Positions 15,170-16,474 of a DNA stretch of 16,474 nucleotides are shown piece by piece (position 1 is the first letter of the stretch; each line of letters begins with the position of its first letter). The notes under the pieces were generated by a model, which saw only the letters and a list, made by a program, of their open reading frames with translations, made no database searches and had not been told where the DNA came from. Origin of the DNA: Planctomycetota bacterium (GTDB lineage: Bacteria; Planctomycetota; Planctomycetia; Pirellulales; UBA7805); contig JABABY010000020.1 in assembly GCA_014237955.1 (NCBI GenBank), positions 1-16,474 on the forward strand. The letters are read 5' to 3'. The translations under genes and the position numbers were made by a program.

Positions 15170-16294
15170 TCAAATGATATCTGCAAAACTCGGCTCAAGC
15201 CGGTAAAAGTACAAACTACCTACGACAAATCCGATCGTTACCAGAATTGCTGAGAACCCAAGTTCGTGCCAAGGGATCGGGTGCCCGAGCAGAGCCGCCC
15301 GAAAACTGGAAATGATGCCATTCATCGGATTAAGCCGCAGAAGATCCTTAATCCAAACCCAAATGGAAAATTCTTTAGCCTCAGACTGGGGCGCCACTGT
15401 CGCAGTCACATCAACACTGTAGGTACTCGTAGCAGCGGCTTCGTTGGTGTTGCTCACATCCGGAGATTTTTTTAACTCGAGAGCGCCCGAATCAGAATCT
15501 ATGCCCAACTGCTCCGCGCCAGCACCACCCGTAATGGCAAATGAGACGTTATCGACAGGTTTCGTTTCATCCAATGACATATAAATTGCTGGCGTCGCGA
15601 ACATCCATAGCTGGACCAAAAAGGGGATCGTATGTTTGAAGTCTCGGAAGGCGACATTCAAGGCCGCGAGCATGGTACCCACTCCGAGTGCGGCGAAAAT
15701 CGTCAAAAGTAGCAACGGTAAAACCATGAAGATGGTGGGGCGGATTGCTACTCCAGAAACATCCGCTCCGGAGAAATTAAAGTAAAAGACCATCACCAAT
15801 ATAAGTACGCCAAAGGCAATGAAGAAATCGAAAAGGGCCGAACCTACCGAAGCAAACGGAATGGTCAGCCTTGGCACATAGACCTTGGTGACCAACTGGG
15901 GAGACATCACGAGGCTATTGCCAGCATGAGCGATGCCAACGGCAAAAAAGTTCCAGAGTATCAGCGCCGAAAAGGAAAACAGCGGGTAGGGAATGCCATC
16001 CGTAGGAACCTTGGCCATTTTTCCAAACACAATTGTGAAGACCACCATATACATGGTGGGCTGGATCACCGCCCAGAGCACACCCAGCATTGACTGCTTG
16101 TACCGTATTTTGACATCGCGCCAGGTAAGAAAAAAAAGGAGCTCCCGATATCGCCAGAGTTCAGCAAGATCGATAAACTTCCACCCTGACCTCGGACAAA
16201 TCGTCGTCACGCTTTCTGACCGGGAAGATTTTTCCGAACCCCCCTGCGGATTGCCAAGAAACGTCTGCGGATCCTCAATTAGCGTATCACCCAT
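15170..16294 (-). CDS. wzm: Wzm-like ABC-2 polysaccharide export permease with an inserted cadherin-like segment
   Basis: This is a 374-residue integral membrane protein, longer than typical Wzm (about 260-290). After a cytoplasmic N-terminus, family motifs appear: ELLFFLTWRDVKIRYKQSML near 51-70, then membrane spans near 70-91, 104-120, 152-173, 187-213, 222-238 and 345-365, and the late LNPMNGIISSFRAALLG near 321-337. Between the fifth span (ending ATPAIYM) and LNPMNG, where ordinary homologues have a short loop, lie about 75 residues resembling a cadherin-like repeat: FAITGGAG..., then GIDSDSGALEL, then STYSVDVTATV. By topology this faces the periplasm. The ATG at 16294 overlaps the upstream stop as TGATG, and GGAG lies 9 nt before; a TTG one codon earlier is the alternative. 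With the adjacent Wzt-like ATPase it forms the exporter. Confidence 0.92.
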   Translation of the reverse strand: MGDTLIEDPQTFLGNPQGGSEKSSRSESVTTICPRSGWKFIDLAELWRYRELLFFLTWRDVKIRYKQSMLGVLWAVIQPTMYMVVFTIVFGKMAKVPTDGIPYPLFSFSALILWNFFAVGIAHAGNSLVMSPQLVTKVYVPRLTIPFASVGSALFDFFIAFGVLILVMVFYFNFSGADVSGVAIRPTIFMVLPLLLLTIFAALGVGTMLAALNVAFRDFKHTIPFLVQLWMFATPAIYMSLDETKPVDNVSFAITGGAGAEQLGIDSDSGALELKKSPDVSNTNEAAATSTYSVDVTATVAPQSEAKEFSIWVWIKDLLRLNPMNGIISSFRAALLGHPIPWHELGFSAILVTIGFVVGSLYFYRLEPSFADII

Positions 16295-16473
16295 CAACAG
16301 ACGCTCCGACCAGATTCAAGTTGGTTCGCCACGACTTCATCAATGCGCCCGAAAGAAAATTGGCGCAAAAGTGCAATGAGTTTCCGCTCGGTCGTGGCAA
16401 GGTTTATATAATGCCGTATTTTTGCCATTCTCGAAGCAACAGGCAAGCGGGGCTGCGCCGGATCCACTTCCCA
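16294..16473 (-). CDS. Unassigned small or C-terminal ORF, open to the window edge
   Basis: A frame enters from the right edge and ends with a TGA (16296-16294) whose final A is the first base of the permease ATG, a TGATG coupling junction. The 59 visible codons include MAKIRHYINLATTERKLI followed by LLRQFSFGRIDEVV, helix-like and convincingly protein-like. Translation could begin at the internal ATG (16428, giving 44 residues) or outside the window. The RxFxFGRI pattern loosely recalls small DUF2292-like proteins, but this is weak. Its overlap with the permease suggests it is the first or an early gene of the export operon. Confidence 0.5.
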   Translation of the reverse strand, partial: WEVDPAQPRLPVASRMAKIRHYINLATTERKLIALLRQFSFGRIDEVVANQLESGRSVC

Positions 16474-16474
16474 G

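Noticed and set aside
15139..15198. Start of the Wzt gene at a TTG (15198)
   Set aside because: It lies inside the end of the permease gene and adds 20 residues absent from the family; the ATG at 15138 gives the standard N-terminus.

Overview
The window is a single-direction polysaccharide gene cluster: every supported gene lies on the minus strand, so transcription runs from the right edge (16474) to the left edge (1). Eleven full genes and two edge-truncated ones are packed with small gaps or overlaps (largest gap 288 bp), which suggests one operon or a few nested ones. I saw no tRNA, rRNA, CRISPR array, insertion sequence or convincing terminator. Base composition looks close to 50% GC and fairly even. 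The organism is a bacterium that exports a surface glycan. The two PAPS-type sulfotransferases, frequent TTG/GTG starts and a cadherin-like segment inside a transporter would fit a marine planctomycete (Pirellulales-like), but this is an inference from style, not a marker gene.

In transcription order (right to left): the 3' end of a small unassigned ORF (16294-16473) runs into a Wzm-like ABC-2 permease (15170-16294) through a TGATG overlap. Next is a Wzt-like ATPase with a C-terminal glycan-recognition-type domain (13825-15138), then two dissimilar sulfotransferases (12637-13671 and 11556-12581). A sugar-modification block follows: a FemAB/GNAT-like acyltransferase (10368-11408), a Gfo/Idh/MocA dehydrogenase (9134-10357), a DegT/DnrJ/EryC1 PLP aminotransferase (7891-9201) and a GT4 glycosyltransferase (6682-7890). 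After these come a NodB-type deacetylase (5557-6609), an orphan 92-codon frame lacking a normal start codon (5282-5560), a polytopic O-antigen ligase/polymerase-like protein (3868-5268), and two AsnB-type amidotransferases in tandem (1960-3849, and 1-1853 truncated by the window edge).

Taken together: the dehydrogenase and aminotransferase probably make an amino sugar, the GNAT protein may acylate it, the GT4 enzyme adds a residue, the deacetylase may trim acetyl groups, the sulfotransferases add sulfate, and the AsnB proteins probably amidate a carboxylate such as a uronic acid. Wzm/Wzt export the chain and the ligase-like membrane protein may attach it to a carrier. The most unusual features are a cadherin-like segment inserted into the exported loop of Wzm, an orphan ORF with a perfect Shine-Dalgarno sequence but ATA where ATG should be, and small upstream frames whose stops overlap the starts of main genes.
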